This document shows, piece after piece, positions 52,162 through 60,288 of a stretch of 64,000 bases of DNA; the stretch's first letter is position 1; each line of letters begins with the position of its first letter. The notes beneath the pieces are model-generated. The model did not search any database. It was given only the letters and a program-made list of their open reading frames with translations, and was not told the origin of the DNA. Position numbers and translations under genes: made by a program. Source of the DNA: JAJYSO01 sp964586655 (lineage in GTDB: Bacteria > Bacteroidota > Bacteroidia > Flavobacteriales > Flavobacteriaceae); the NCBI GenBank assembly GCA_964586655.1, contig CAZPGY010000009.1:28120-92119 (forward strand). The letters run 5' to 3'.

Positions 52162-53589
52162 TTAAACTTGTCCGTTTTCGACAAAAAAATCATTGGTAAA
52201 TCCTATTAGATACAATTTTTCCTTGGCCCTTGTGCAGGCCGTATAAAGCCAACGCAAATACTCTTTATTAATCCCTTCGGGCAAGTAAGGTTGTTCTACA
52301 AAAACAGTATGCCACTGTCCGCCCTGAGATTTATGGCAAGTCATGGCATAACTAAATTTTACTTGCAAGGCATTAAAATAAGGATTTTTCTTGACTTTGA
52401 GGTATTTTTTATATTTCGACCGAATCTCAGCATAATCTTTATTGACCTCTTGATAAAGTTTGTTGGACTCTTCATAAGGCAAAGAGGGCGCATTGATATT
52501 TAAAGTATCCAACATGATCATGGTTTCAAAAGCTTTCATATTGGGATAATCTACCATTTGCACTTTCACCCGAGCAAAACGAAAGCCATACAATTCCTTA
52601 AATTCATAGATTTCGAGAATTTCAACAATATCGCCATTGGCAATAAATCCGGCTTGGCTGTGGGGTTTGAGCCAGTAATAATTATTTTTAACCACCATGA
52701 GAAAATCTCCGGCGGCAATTTCATCTTCTCTAAACAAGATGCGCGCCCTAATTTGCTGATTGTATAGATTAGCGCGTTTGTTGGAGCGCACGATCAAGGC
52801 CGTTTCCTCATGGCCCAGATTGTCATACGCATCATTGATCGCATCCATAATTTCATCACCGTCGACCAAACGCACCAAATCCTTGCCTACAGTATTGTCA
52901 AAACGAAAATGCTCATAAAACTCGTCGCGCACATTTTCTCGTATAGCCGTGGCATTGGCCAAGATTCCACTTTCCAATTGCTGACGAACCACTTCAGTCA
53001 ATTCAATTTGCCCCACTTCTTTTTGATAACGCAAACTGAGTTGATTGGCCGCTAAAGCCGGACTTAGCTCCATGTGAACCGGCGGTAATTGTGCGGTATC
53101 TCCCACCAATATCAATTTGCAATGGTATCCGGAATAGACATATTCAATTAAATCGTCCAGCAGCGAATCTCCATTTTTACGCCCCACTCCGTCAGCTGAA
53201 ATCATAGAAGCCTCATCGACAATAAAAACAGTATTCTTATGCTTGTTTTTTTGAAGTGTAAATTGAATTTTGGCTCCCGCCCTTTTGGGGCGATAGATCT
53301 TGCGATGAATCGTATAAGACTGATGCCCAGAATAACTGGTCATGACCTTGGCAGCGCGCCCGGTGGGAGCCGCCAAAACCGAACTCTTTTTAAGCTTCCA
53401 CAGGCTTTTGGTCAGGGTGCCGATGATACTTGTTTTCCCGGTTCCCGCATAGCCTTTTAAAACAAATAAGTCATCGCCCTCCTCTTCTACAATAAATTCG
53501 GCCAATTTCTGCAAGGCGAGGTCTTGTTGCAAGGTGGCTTCAAATGGAAAAGCCTGGCGTAAACACTTATAAAACGCTTGAGAAGTCAT
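52162..53589 (-). CDS. RecD-like SF1B DNA helicase
   Basis: A 475-residue helicase related to RecD/TraA and Dda. Walker A is GYAGTGKTS near residue 47, motif II is FIVDEASMIS, motif III LVGDTAQLPPV. The C-terminal part has FSYAMTCHKSQGGQW and LYTACTRAKEKLYLIG (motifs V and VI). It is shorter than RecD and lacks the RecBC partner in the neighbourhood. A stand-alone 5'-3' helicase role in repair or replication is therefore more likely. Its promoter region is shared with the divergent 219-residue gene. Confidence 0.9.
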   Translation of the reverse strand: MTSQAFYKCLRQAFPFEATLQQDLALQKLAEFIVEEEGDDLFVLKGYAGTGKTSIIGTLTKSLWKLKKSSVLAAPTGRAAKVMTSYSGHQSYTIHRKIYRPKRAGAKIQFTLQKNKHKNTVFIVDEASMISADGVGRKNGDSLLDDLIEYVYSGYHCKLILVGDTAQLPPVHMELSPALAANQLSLRYQKEVGQIELTEVVRQQLESGILANATAIRENVRDEFYEHFRFDNTVGKDLVRLVDGDEIMDAINDAYDNLGHEETALIVRSNKRANLYNQQIRARILFREDEIAAGDFLMVVKNNYYWLKPHSQAGFIANGDIVEILEIYEFKELYGFRFARVKVQMVDYPNMKAFETMIMLDTLNINAPSLPYEESNKLYQEVNKDYAEIRSKYKKYLKVKKNPYFNALQVKFSYAMTCHKSQGGQWHTVFVEQPYLPEGINKEYLRWLYTACTRAKEKLYLIGFTNDFFVENGQV

Positions 53590-53670
53590 AAAAACAGTTC
53601 AATTAAGTACAAAAATCAAATATAAGGCCTGATTTTTATCCTTTAAACTTTTATGAATAAAAAAAAATTG

Positions 53671-53678
53671 TAGATTTG
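53671..53678 (+). promoter_or_regulatory. Promoter -7 box (TAGATTTG) of the rsmD operon
   Basis: Perfect TAnnTTTG followed by C, 27 bases ahead of the GTG start. There is no clear -33 TTG. Confidence 0.5.
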
Positions 53679-53704
53679 CCTGTATAACACAAAACAAAAA
53701 AACT

Positions 53705-54364
53705 GTGAAAGTCATTCTTCAAATTGTTCTTTGGGTAGTTGTTTTCTTTCTGGGATACCTTATTTATGATTCCATTCAAACTCCCATTGCTTTTCAAAAA
53801 GAAAAAAAGGAGCGTTATATTCCAGTCATTAACAAACTTCAAGACATTAGAAAATCAGAATTGGCCTATAAAGATGTGACCGGGCATTATGCCGGCAGCT
53901 TTGAGAAGCTGGTTGCCTTTGTCGACACGGCTCAGTTTGTGATTACCGAAAAGCGAGATACCTCCTATTTAGACGAGGCCTTTAGAAAAATTTATGGCGT
54001 TGATAAATACATTCAAGATGTAGTAATTGACACCTTAGGCCGAGCCTCAGTTCAAGATTCTCTGTTTAAAAACTCTGACCGATACAAAACAATGATGTAT
54101 GTACCGGGCACCAATAAAGAGGTGAAATTTGAAATTGAAGCCGACAGTATTTATAACAACGAGTCCTATTTGCCCGTATTTAGAGTAAGAGTAGACAAAG
54201 CCGTTGTATTAAAAGGCCTGGACGAACACCTCATTCAACGCGAGAAAAAACTACAATCTGTTGATGGAATTAGCGGTCCTTATATTCAGGTGGGTTCTAT
54301 GAATGAAATCAACACCCATGGGAACTGGCCCAAAAATTATGGAAAAATCAATTCGACAGAATAA
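53705..54364 (+). CDS. Conserved hypothetical membrane-anchored protein
   Basis: A 219-residue protein with one N-terminal membrane helix (ILQIVLWVVVFFLGYLIY) and a soluble domain outside. The segment IRKSELAYKDVTGHYAGSFEKL resembles, in form only, the start of pseudopilin-like exported domains. I cannot assign a function. The start is GTG with a good -7 box. It is the first gene of an operon with a DUF3822 protein and rsmD, 7 bases before the DUF3822 ATG. Confidence 0.83.
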   Translation: MKVILQIVLWVVVFFLGYLIYDSIQTPIAFQKEKKERYIPVINKLQDIRKSELAYKDVTGHYAGSFEKLVAFVDTAQFVITEKRDTSYLDEAFRKIYGVDKYIQDVVIDTLGRASVQDSLFKNSDRYKTMMYVPGTNKEVKFEIEADSIYNNESYLPVFRVRVDKAVVLKGLDEHLIQREKKLQSVDGISGPYIQVGSMNEINTHGNWPKNYGKINSTE

Positions 54365-54371
54365 TAACAAC

Positions 54372-55169
54372 ATGTCAAACCCAAAAACATTGTCCATCCT
54401 GATTGCCCGGGATGGACTTTCTTTTTCTCTGTCTGCTGATGGAGCGGTTACGCATTTTCATGAAAAACAGTTTGCCCTCCCCCAGCCTCCCGAAAACCTG
54501 TTAAAGGAAATGGCTTCTGTCCTCACCTATTCTTTTGAGGAGACCTTGCCTGAGGTGGATGAAGTAAAGGCTTTTTATGCCCACCCCCTCACCGCTTTGG
54601 TTCCTCGAAAAGTGTTTGACAAAGAGCACTTGAGCGATTATTTGAAATATAATGTAGAATTGTTGCCTACCGATGAGCTCAGCTATGACCAACTGCAGCA
54701 GATGGAGGCCAATTTGGTGTATGTGCCCTATACCAATATTAATAATTTTTTGTTTGAAAAATTTGGAGAATTTACCTTTCACCACCTCACCTCCCACTTT
54801 ATAGATCAGTGCCACAAACTAAGCCAAACCGAACAAGAATCGGTTCATATCAATGTATTTGCTACGCATTTTGATCTCTGTATCTTTAGAAACGGCCAAC
54901 TTTTGTTGAGCAATAGTTTTGAATATTATGCTCCTGAAGATTTTGCTTATTATGTGTTGTTTGCCTTTGAACAATTGAATGTAAACCGAGAAAAACTCCG
55001 ACTCTACTTGTCGGGAGCCATGGAGAAGGATGCTGAAATTTATGAACTTCTCTATGCCTATGTACGTTATGTCTCATTTGACGAAAGGACGCCGGCAGTT
55101 AAGCTGAAAACGGAAGCATTGAAACAAGAGGAACCGCACAAACACTTATTTTTCTTAAACACGATTTGA
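54372..55169 (+). CDS. DUF3822 family protein, possibly actin-like fold
   Basis: A 265-residue cytoplasmic protein. I start at the ATG at 54372 (MSNPKTLSILIARDGLSFSL) because the earlier in-frame ATG overlaps the upstream gene and adds no conserved sequence. The pattern of a short beta hairpin at the N-terminus and a second block (HINVFATHFDLCIFRNGQLL, then NSFEYYAPEDFAYYVLFAFEQL, then LYLSGAM) resembles actin-like (ASKHA/PilM) proteins. Typical ATP-binding residues are weak. The stop overlaps the rsmD start. Confidence 0.84.
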   Translation: MSNPKTLSILIARDGLSFSLSADGAVTHFHEKQFALPQPPENLLKEMASVLTYSFEETLPEVDEVKAFYAHPLTALVPRKVFDKEHLSDYLKYNVELLPTDELSYDQLQQMEANLVYVPYTNINNFLFEKFGEFTFHHLTSHFIDQCHKLSQTEQESVHINVFATHFDLCIFRNGQLLLSNSFEYYAPEDFAYYVLFAFEQLNVNREKLRLYLSGAMEKDAEIYELLYAYVRYVSFDERTPAVKLKTEALKQEEPHKHLFFLNTI

Positions 55170-55717
55170 TGCGTATTATTTCCGGAAAACATAAAGGGCG
55201 GCGCTTTACGGCGTCAAAGAAATTGCCGGTCAGGCCCACCACCGATCAGGCAAAAGAGAGCTTGTTTAATATTCTGAACAACCAATACCGTTTTGACCAA
55301 GTATCGGTTTTGGATCTGTTTGCGGGAATTGGCAGTGTTTCCCTCGAATTTATCTCTCGCGGAGTTCAAGACCTCACCGCCGTGGATCGACACTATCACT
55401 GTTTAAAATTTATTCGTCAAACGGCACATCAGCTCGGGGAAGATCTACACACCGTAAAAAGCGATGCTTTTATCTACTTAGAAAAATCTCACGGGAGCTT
55501 TGATCTTATTTTTGCTGATCCTCCCTATGATTTTTCTGACGAACAGTTTGAAAAAATTGTCACCCTCCTCTTTCAAAATGACTATTTATCTCCAAAAGGA
55601 ACACTTATTATCGAGCATTCTAAACACACCGATCTGTCTTCGCTTCCCCATTTTAAGGAAAGCCGAAAATATGGCGGTACCGTTTTTTCTTTCTTTGAAG
55701 CTGATCTGCTACCATAA
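55169..55717 (+). CDS. rsmD: 16S rRNA (guanine(966)-N2)-methyltransferase RsmD
   Basis: A 182-residue SAM-dependent methyltransferase. The N-terminal MRIISGKHKGRRF, the SAM motif VLDLFAGIGSVSLE, and the catalytic FADPPYDF are all present in the usual order. It methylates G966 of 16S rRNA. The ATG at 55169 overlaps the stop of the DUF3822 gene (TGATG), indicating coupling. The co-occurrence with DUF3822 appears common in Bacteroidota, from memory. Confidence 0.95.
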   Translation: MRIISGKHKGRRFTASKKLPVRPTTDQAKESLFNILNNQYRFDQVSVLDLFAGIGSVSLEFISRGVQDLTAVDRHYHCLKFIRQTAHQLGEDLHTVKSDAFIYLEKSHGSFDLIFADPPYDFSDEQFEKIVTLLFQNDYLSPKGTLIIEHSKHTDLSSLPHFKESRKYGGTVFSFFEADLLP

Positions 55718-55764
55718 GAACCAACCAATCCGTCGTTTAGATTTGAATTTTAAATCATTTGAAG

Positions 55765-55897
55765 TAATACGAAAATGAAAATTTTTATAGACTAAAAATT
55801 GATTCCTTAAATTTGTCATGCCGTATGTTTACAATTAAATAGAGCAGCGAAGCCAGGAGCTGAAGCTGGTCTATATTAATTGTCATTACGGTATAAA
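55765..55897 (+). repeat. Interspersed repeat family 2, copy B
   Basis: Begins TAATACGAAAATGAAAA and ends TTACGGTATAAA. Inside, ATGCCGTATGTTTACAATTA and a reverse-complement-like arm near the end form a long imperfect stem enclosing GCAGCGAAGCC and a small CCAG/CTGG hairpin. Confidence 0.85.
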
Positions 55898-55912
55898 ATC
55901 ATTTTTCCAAAA

Positions 55913-56140
55913 AATTATTCCCCGCTTTTTAAAAGAGGTGCCTGACGAAGTCAGGCGGGCTGTTGCTTACGTTATTTTATAAATACAGCTTTCCCTCCAT
56001 TGACAAAACTTTTTTTCAAAACGGTTTCCTACCTCCTTTATCGTTTAAAAAAGCTTCCCCTCCTCCTTATAGCCTCACAAAAGCAACAACAGAATACCCC
56101 GTCCGCAAGCGGCCACCCCTTTTGAAAAAAGGGGAATTAT
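55913..56140. repeat. Palindrome-rich intergenic stretch
   Basis: Contains CCTGACGAAGTCAGG and CCCCTTTTGAAAAAAGGGG hairpins plus a CCGCAAGCGG palindrome, with purine/pyrimidine-biased stretches between. It resembles degenerate repeat elements. No gene is seen in the 651 bases between rsmD and rnpB. Confidence 0.45.
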
Positions 56141-56154
56141 CCCAATTTAATTTG

Positions 56155-56240
56155 TTAGATAGTCTCAGGATTTATAGGATAAATTTCAAAGCTCAAGGCA
56201 AAAAAAGCAGATATAGGCGGGCACTGGTTAGGTCAAAATA
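56155..56240 (-). repeat. Interspersed repeat family 1, partial copy I
   Basis: GATTTATAGGATAAATTTCA and AAGCTCAAGGCAAAAAA match one arm of family 1. The other arm is missing. Confidence 0.5.
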
Positions 56241-56368
56241 AAGAGAGTTGGGAGGGATATCAATAATAGATTAACTTATAGGAAAAGGTTGGGTATAAAA
56301 TATATTTGCGAGGGCATTCCTTTCAAGATGGCGTTTCCGTGCGCTGCGGAAGTTAGGATTAATCAAAA

Positions 56369-56692
56369 AAAAGCAGGTCGATAAGCCGGATTCTGTCGTT
56401 CGCCGAAGCGATGCTTTATCATTTATCTGCGTTTGTTGTTGCCAACAAACTTTAGCTGCCTACCCTCCGATCCTCGATACATATCGAGAAGACGGGCCGC
56501 CCATAAATCGGTTTACATGGCATTGCACCGCATAGAGTTTGCCCGATTTCACTACAGCCTCACTGTACTTGCTTTCTGTTGCACTGGTCCGCTTCTCGGG
56601 TCTTCCCAAGAATGACGGCTATTAACCGTTATGCTGCCCTTTGGTGTCCGGACTTTCCTCTCCCTAAGGAGCGATAAAGTGACCTGCTCGGC
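56369..56692 (-). ncRNA. rnpB: RNase P RNA
   Basis: On the minus strand the RNA begins near 56692 with GAGCAGGTCAC and soon shows the hallmark AGGAAAGTCCGGACACC. It ends with ACAGAATCCGGCTTATCGACC followed by TGCTTTTTTTT. The two ends (GAGCAGGTC and GACCTGCTT) pair as the terminal stem. The length of about 324 bases and the bacterial type A order of conserved blocks fit. The T run serves as terminator. A -7 box TATATTTG lies just upstream at 56695-56702. Confidence 0.96.
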
Positions 56693-56694
56693 AA

Positions 56695-56702
56695 CAAATA
56701 TA
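56695..56702 (-). promoter_or_regulatory. Promoter -7 box (TATATTTG) of rnpB
   Basis: Perfect TAnnTTTG on the minus strand, directly ahead of the RNase P RNA 5' end. No -33 TTG at the usual spacing. Confidence 0.55.
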
Positions 56703-56830
56703 ATTCTATTTTTTTCATTAGAAGGAATTTGTCTTTTCAATAAGAAATGCATCATCAAAAAAATAATACGGAAGTGACTATTGAAATAAACCAAATATTT
56801 TGCGATGAATTTTTCAGGATAAAATCCCAT

Positions 56831-56861
56831 TAAAAACGCCCGGCTTTTTACACCGAGCGTT
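56831..56861 (-). terminator. Intrinsic terminator after the M42 peptidase gene
   Basis: On the minus strand AACGCTCGG and CCGGGCGTT pair (one wobble) around a nine-base loop, followed by TTTTA. It lies 22 bases past the stop. Confidence 0.82.
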
Positions 56862-56882
56862 CACAAAATTATCGTTTCCTAA

Positions 56883-57971
56883 TTAATCAAAATAACTAAA
56901 GCTATCTCCATTTTTTATTTTCATCAAACTCTTATAAATCAATTGAATAACTCCTTCCACATCATCGCGGTGAACGGTTTCTACCGTGGTGTGCATATAA
57001 CGCAGCGGCAAGGATATTAAAGCAGAAGGCACGCCGCCATTGCTATAGGCAAAAGCATCAGTATCGGTTCCGGTAAAACGACTGTTGGCATCGCGCTGGA
57101 ATTTGATATTGTTTTCTTGAGCAGCTTTTATAATTAACTTTCTTAAATTGTTTTGAACCGCAGGTGCATACGCAATCACCGGACCGGCTCCTATTTTGCT
57201 GTATCCCTCTTTTTTCTTGTTAATCATGGGTGTGGTCGTGTCGTGACACACATCGGTAACAATGGCTACATTGGGCTTGATGCGTTGGGAAATCATCTCG
57301 GCGCCGCGCAAGCCTACCTCTTCCTGCACGGAATTGGTAATATAAAGTCCGAATGGAAGTTCTTGATTGTTTTCCTTTAAAAGGCGGGCTACTTGCGCAA
57401 TCATAAAACCTCCCATGCGGTTATCCAAGGCACGGCAAACAAATTTGTTTTTGTTGAGCACAAAGAATTTATCGGGATATGTGATGACACATCCTACGTG
57501 AACTCCCATTTCTTCTACTTCCTCTTTAGAAGTGGCGCCTACATCGATAAAGATATTGTCTAATTTTGGAGCTTGTTCCTTGGCTTTGTCACGCGTGTGA
57601 ATCGCCGGCCAGCCAAAAACACCTTTTACAATTCCATTGTCTGTGTGGATGTTTACTCGCTTGGCCGGAGCAATTTGGTGATCGCTGCCGCCATTTCTGA
57701 TCACGTAAATCATTCCGTCATCAGTGATATAATTGACATACCATGAAATTTCATCAGCATGACCTTCAATAACTACTTTATATTCAGCCTCGGGATTGAT
57801 AACGCCTACAGCAGTGCCATACGCATCGGTCATAAACTCATCTACATAAGGTTTCAGGTATTCCATCCACATTTTTTGTCCGTTGAACTCATAACCTGTT
57901 GGGGCAGCGTTGTTTAAGTAATTCTCTAAAAAATCAAGCGCTTGCTGATCTAAAATATTTTGTTGTGCCAT
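56883..57971 (-). CDS. M42-family metallopeptidase (FrvX-type aminopeptidase)
   Basis: A 362-residue dinuclear metal aminopeptidase. Metal and catalytic residues can be placed in order: EGHADEISW (His, Asp), RALDNRMGG (bridging Asp), QEEVGLRGA (catalytic and ligand Glu), VTDVCHDTT (Asp) and MHTTVETVHRDDVE (His). The protein is cytoplasmic, with no signal peptide. M42 enzymes form large dodecameric particles that trim peptides. The gene is followed by a terminator and the RNase P RNA on the same strand. Confidence 0.94.
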   Translation of the reverse strand: MAQQNILDQQALDFLENYLNNAAPTGYEFNGQKMWMEYLKPYVDEFMTDAYGTAVGVINPEAEYKVVIEGHADEISWYVNYITDDGMIYVIRNGGSDHQIAPAKRVNIHTDNGIVKGVFGWPAIHTRDKAKEQAPKLDNIFIDVGATSKEEVEEMGVHVGCVITYPDKFFVLNKNKFVCRALDNRMGGFMIAQVARLLKENNQELPFGLYITNSVQEEVGLRGAEMISQRIKPNVAIVTDVCHDTTTPMINKKKEGYSKIGAGPVIAYAPAVQNNLRKLIIKAAQENNIKFQRDANSRFTGTDTDAFAYSNGGVPSALISLPLRYMHTTVETVHRDDVEGVIQLIYKSLMKIKNGDSFSYFD

Positions 57972-58125
57972 AAATATTGTACTAATTTTTCACGAAAATA
58001 ATAAGAAAACCAACACCTCCCCGTTTTTAAAAGACTAAATTTCTGTATCAAAAATGAATTAAGAATCCCACAGGTTCCAAAAAACAGCATTGTCGTCAAT
58101 ATTTATGGATTGCACGACTATTGGA

Positions 58126-58155
58126 TTTGCAATGAATAAAATTTATGTACTTTTG
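58126..58155 (+). promoter_or_regulatory. Bacteroidota-type promoter of the DUF4294 gene
   Basis: TTTG at 58126-58129, 18 bases, then TACTTTTG at 58148-58155, 39 bases ahead of the start. Both boxes are perfect matches. Confidence 0.72.
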
Positions 58156-58194
58156 GAACGGTTTTCGCTGATGGTTTTCCCTAAAGTATAGCTG

Positions 58195-58929
58195 TTGAAT
58201 AAATTAGTGATTTATATTGTCTTTTTGCTACTCGCCTGCTCCTCTTATGCCCAAAGTGAATCTGTAGATTCCACCAAAATAAAGGCAGAAAGCGACAGCC
58301 TCACTCCCCTTTTATTAAAGAAAAAGCTAAGGAAAGTAACGCCCCTGCTTTTAAAGAAAAAAAAGCCTCACAAGAAAAGAGTTCCCGTCCTCGACAGCGT
58401 CAATTTGGATGAGGTGGTGATTGTAGCGCCTTTTAGCTTTAAAAGTCGTTCGGAAAGGCATCATTACTACGTGTTGCGAAGAAAAACAAAAAAAGTGTGG
58501 CCGTATGCCGTCTTGGCCTCCAAACGATTGACCACTTTAAGAGCGCGCTTAAGCACCTTGCATTCCAATCGGGAAAAACGAGCGTACATCAAGATTGTTC
58601 AGGATTATGTAGAAGATCAATTCAAAGAAAAGCTTAAAAACCTGACCCATTCTGAAGGGCAAATACTCATCAAATTGATGTATCGACAGACCGGAGAAAC
58701 GACTTATGACATCATCCAAGATCTGCGCAGTGGTTTTAGGGCCTTTCTATATAATATTACTGCCAATCTTTTTACCATTTCACTTCGTGAAAAGTATGAT
58801 CCTTATAAAGTAAAAGATGATTACTATATCGAGCACATTCTTCGTCGTGCTTTTCAGCGCGAGCAACTGGAATACCAGGCGCCGGGTATTGAAATCGAAT
58901 TTTCAAAGGCCATTAAAAAATGGAATTAA
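58195..58929 (+). CDS. DUF4294 family exported protein
   Basis: A 244-residue protein with a signal peptide (LVIYIVFLLLACSSYAQ; the Cys at this site may also be lipidated). A Lys-rich linker with a twofold TPLLLKKK repeat follows. The conserved DUF4294 domain is about 75-240: VVIVAPFSFKSRSERHHYY, VLASKRLTTLRARLSTL and LIKLMYRQTGETTYDIIQDL. The function is unknown. The start is TTG with a perfect promoter. Its TAA stop is formed by the first bases of a family 2 repeat. It is divergent from the M42 peptidase gene. Confidence 0.87.
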   Translation: MNKLVIYIVFLLLACSSYAQSESVDSTKIKAESDSLTPLLLKKKLRKVTPLLLKKKKPHKKRVPVLDSVNLDEVVIVAPFSFKSRSERHHYYVLRRKTKKVWPYAVLASKRLTTLRARLSTLHSNREKRAYIKIVQDYVEDQFKEKLKNLTHSEGQILIKLMYRQTGETTYDIIQDLRSGFRAFLYNITANLFTISLREKYDPYKVKDDYYIEHILRRAFQREQLEYQAPGIEIEFSKAIKKWN

Positions 58930-59087
58930 TACGAAAATGAAAATTTTTATAGACTAAAGATTGGTTCCTTTAATTTGTCATGTCGTATGTTTACAATGAG
59001 CTCATTTAAACAGGGCTGCGAAGCCAAAACCTGACCGCCGCAGGCAGGGCTGAAACTGGTCTATATTAATTGTTATTACGGCATAAA
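58927..59087 (+). repeat. Interspersed repeat family 2, copy C
   Basis: Begins at the TAA stop codon of the DUF4294 gene (TAATACGAAAATGAAAA) and ends TTACGGCATAAA, three bases before the stop of the convergent gene. An extra GACCGCCGCAGGCAGGGC segment lengthens the middle. Confidence 0.85.
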
Positions 59088-59089
59088 CC

Positions 59090-60169
59090 TCAAACGTCCA
59101 TCATCCTTTGGGTATTCACATCCAGGTAGTTGCGTTGGACAAAATCCAACCCCGTTTCGAGAATCTGCCCCATATTTTTCGCCGTTTTAAACTGAATATC
59201 TTTGGAATATTGCACCAAATCGGCACGCAGTTGTTTCACTTTTTCTTCAGAAGAAATGGTATCGGTTCGCATGCATCCTATCAAATCCTTATATCGTTTT
59301 TTTTCTGCAATAAGACGCTTGGCCACTTGTGATCGTTCTTCGCGCTTGTACTGTTCTACAGAAGAATCTGCCATTTTATGAAGTACCAGTTGTACCATTT
59401 TGTAATTTTCCTTGAAAAATTGAGGGCGGTACACCTTTAAGTTGCCTTCATAGCACTGTTGATCAAAATCAATTCCTCGAATGGTATAAGCCACCCGATC
59501 AAAATCATGCGTAGGAATGACCACATAATTATAAGCCCGCATATCGCCCAAAAGACGCAAAGTACAGCGCTCATTAAATTTGACAAACTGCTTGGCTATT
59601 TGATTTTTTTCCTGCTCATCACAATGTGGCAATTCATTTTTAATAAACACATCACCGGGAATACCGGGAATATGTTCCTCGATTAAAGTATCTTTATATA
59701 CCAAAAAATTAATGCGATGTGGAGAAATAATATCTTCCAGTTCGAGTCCGTAGATCCGTGAAGCATCTGCTTTCTTGATGTAGAAATAGACAAAGTTATC
59801 GTTGAGAATATTTCTTATTTTAACCCGAAAGGGCTTAGAATTTCCAAAAGTACAATAATCAATAGCGTCTACATTGAGGTGTTCAAAAGAGTAATCACTA
59901 CCATCAGATTGTAAAATATTATAAACCCTTTTGAGCCGTTGGTCGATTTCGCGCCGTTCAGAATCAGGATAAAAACACCGAACCCACAGCGTGTCTTCAT
60001 CATGCCGATCAAGTACGCTAATGGCACCGGAAAATCGGAGTAAATCGTCATAAAAAACCGGTATCTTAGTTGTCCGATTATATTTATTTAAGTACTGCGC
60101 CAAAGCTTTCCGAACGGGATAGCTGGGTTTCTTTTGGGATAATAATTTCTCTTCCATCTCAAAATTCAC
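59090..60169 (-). CDS. Hypothetical protein with protein-kinase-like motifs
   Basis: A 359-residue soluble protein that I do not recognise by name. The middle reads like a kinase/APH fold. A strand with Lys132/Lys133 (FVYFYIKKAD) is followed by a helix with Glu in LELEDI, then a hinge-like EEHIPGIPGD. Next come LLGDMRAYNY with Asp209 and Asn214 (+5, as in the catalytic loop) and RGIDFDQ with Asp234 in the place of the metal-binding Asp. The C-terminal 100 residues are helical and charged. It stands alone between a repeat and the divergent ABC operon. The kinase reading is inference from motif spacing. Confidence 0.75.
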   Translation of the reverse strand: MNFEMEEKLLSQKKPSYPVRKALAQYLNKYNRTTKIPVFYDDLLRFSGAISVLDRHDEDTLWVRCFYPDSERREIDQRLKRVYNILQSDGSDYSFEHLNVDAIDYCTFGNSKPFRVKIRNILNDNFVYFYIKKADASRIYGLELEDIISPHRINFLVYKDTLIEEHIPGIPGDVFIKNELPHCDEQEKNQIAKQFVKFNERCTLRLLGDMRAYNYVVIPTHDFDRVAYTIRGIDFDQQCYEGNLKVYRPQFFKENYKMVQLVLHKMADSSVEQYKREERSQVAKRLIAEKKRYKDLIGCMRTDTISSEEKVKQLRADLVQYSKDIQFKTAKNMGQILETGLDFVQRNYLDVNTQRMMDV

Positions 60170-60288
60170 TTTCTTAAAGATATAGATTTATTTTGGTATA
60201 AACCGATTAAAATGTAACAAAATAGATATTTTGTCGTCAATTAATTAATGAAGACTTTAATCACAATCATAACTAAAAACGAAATAGT

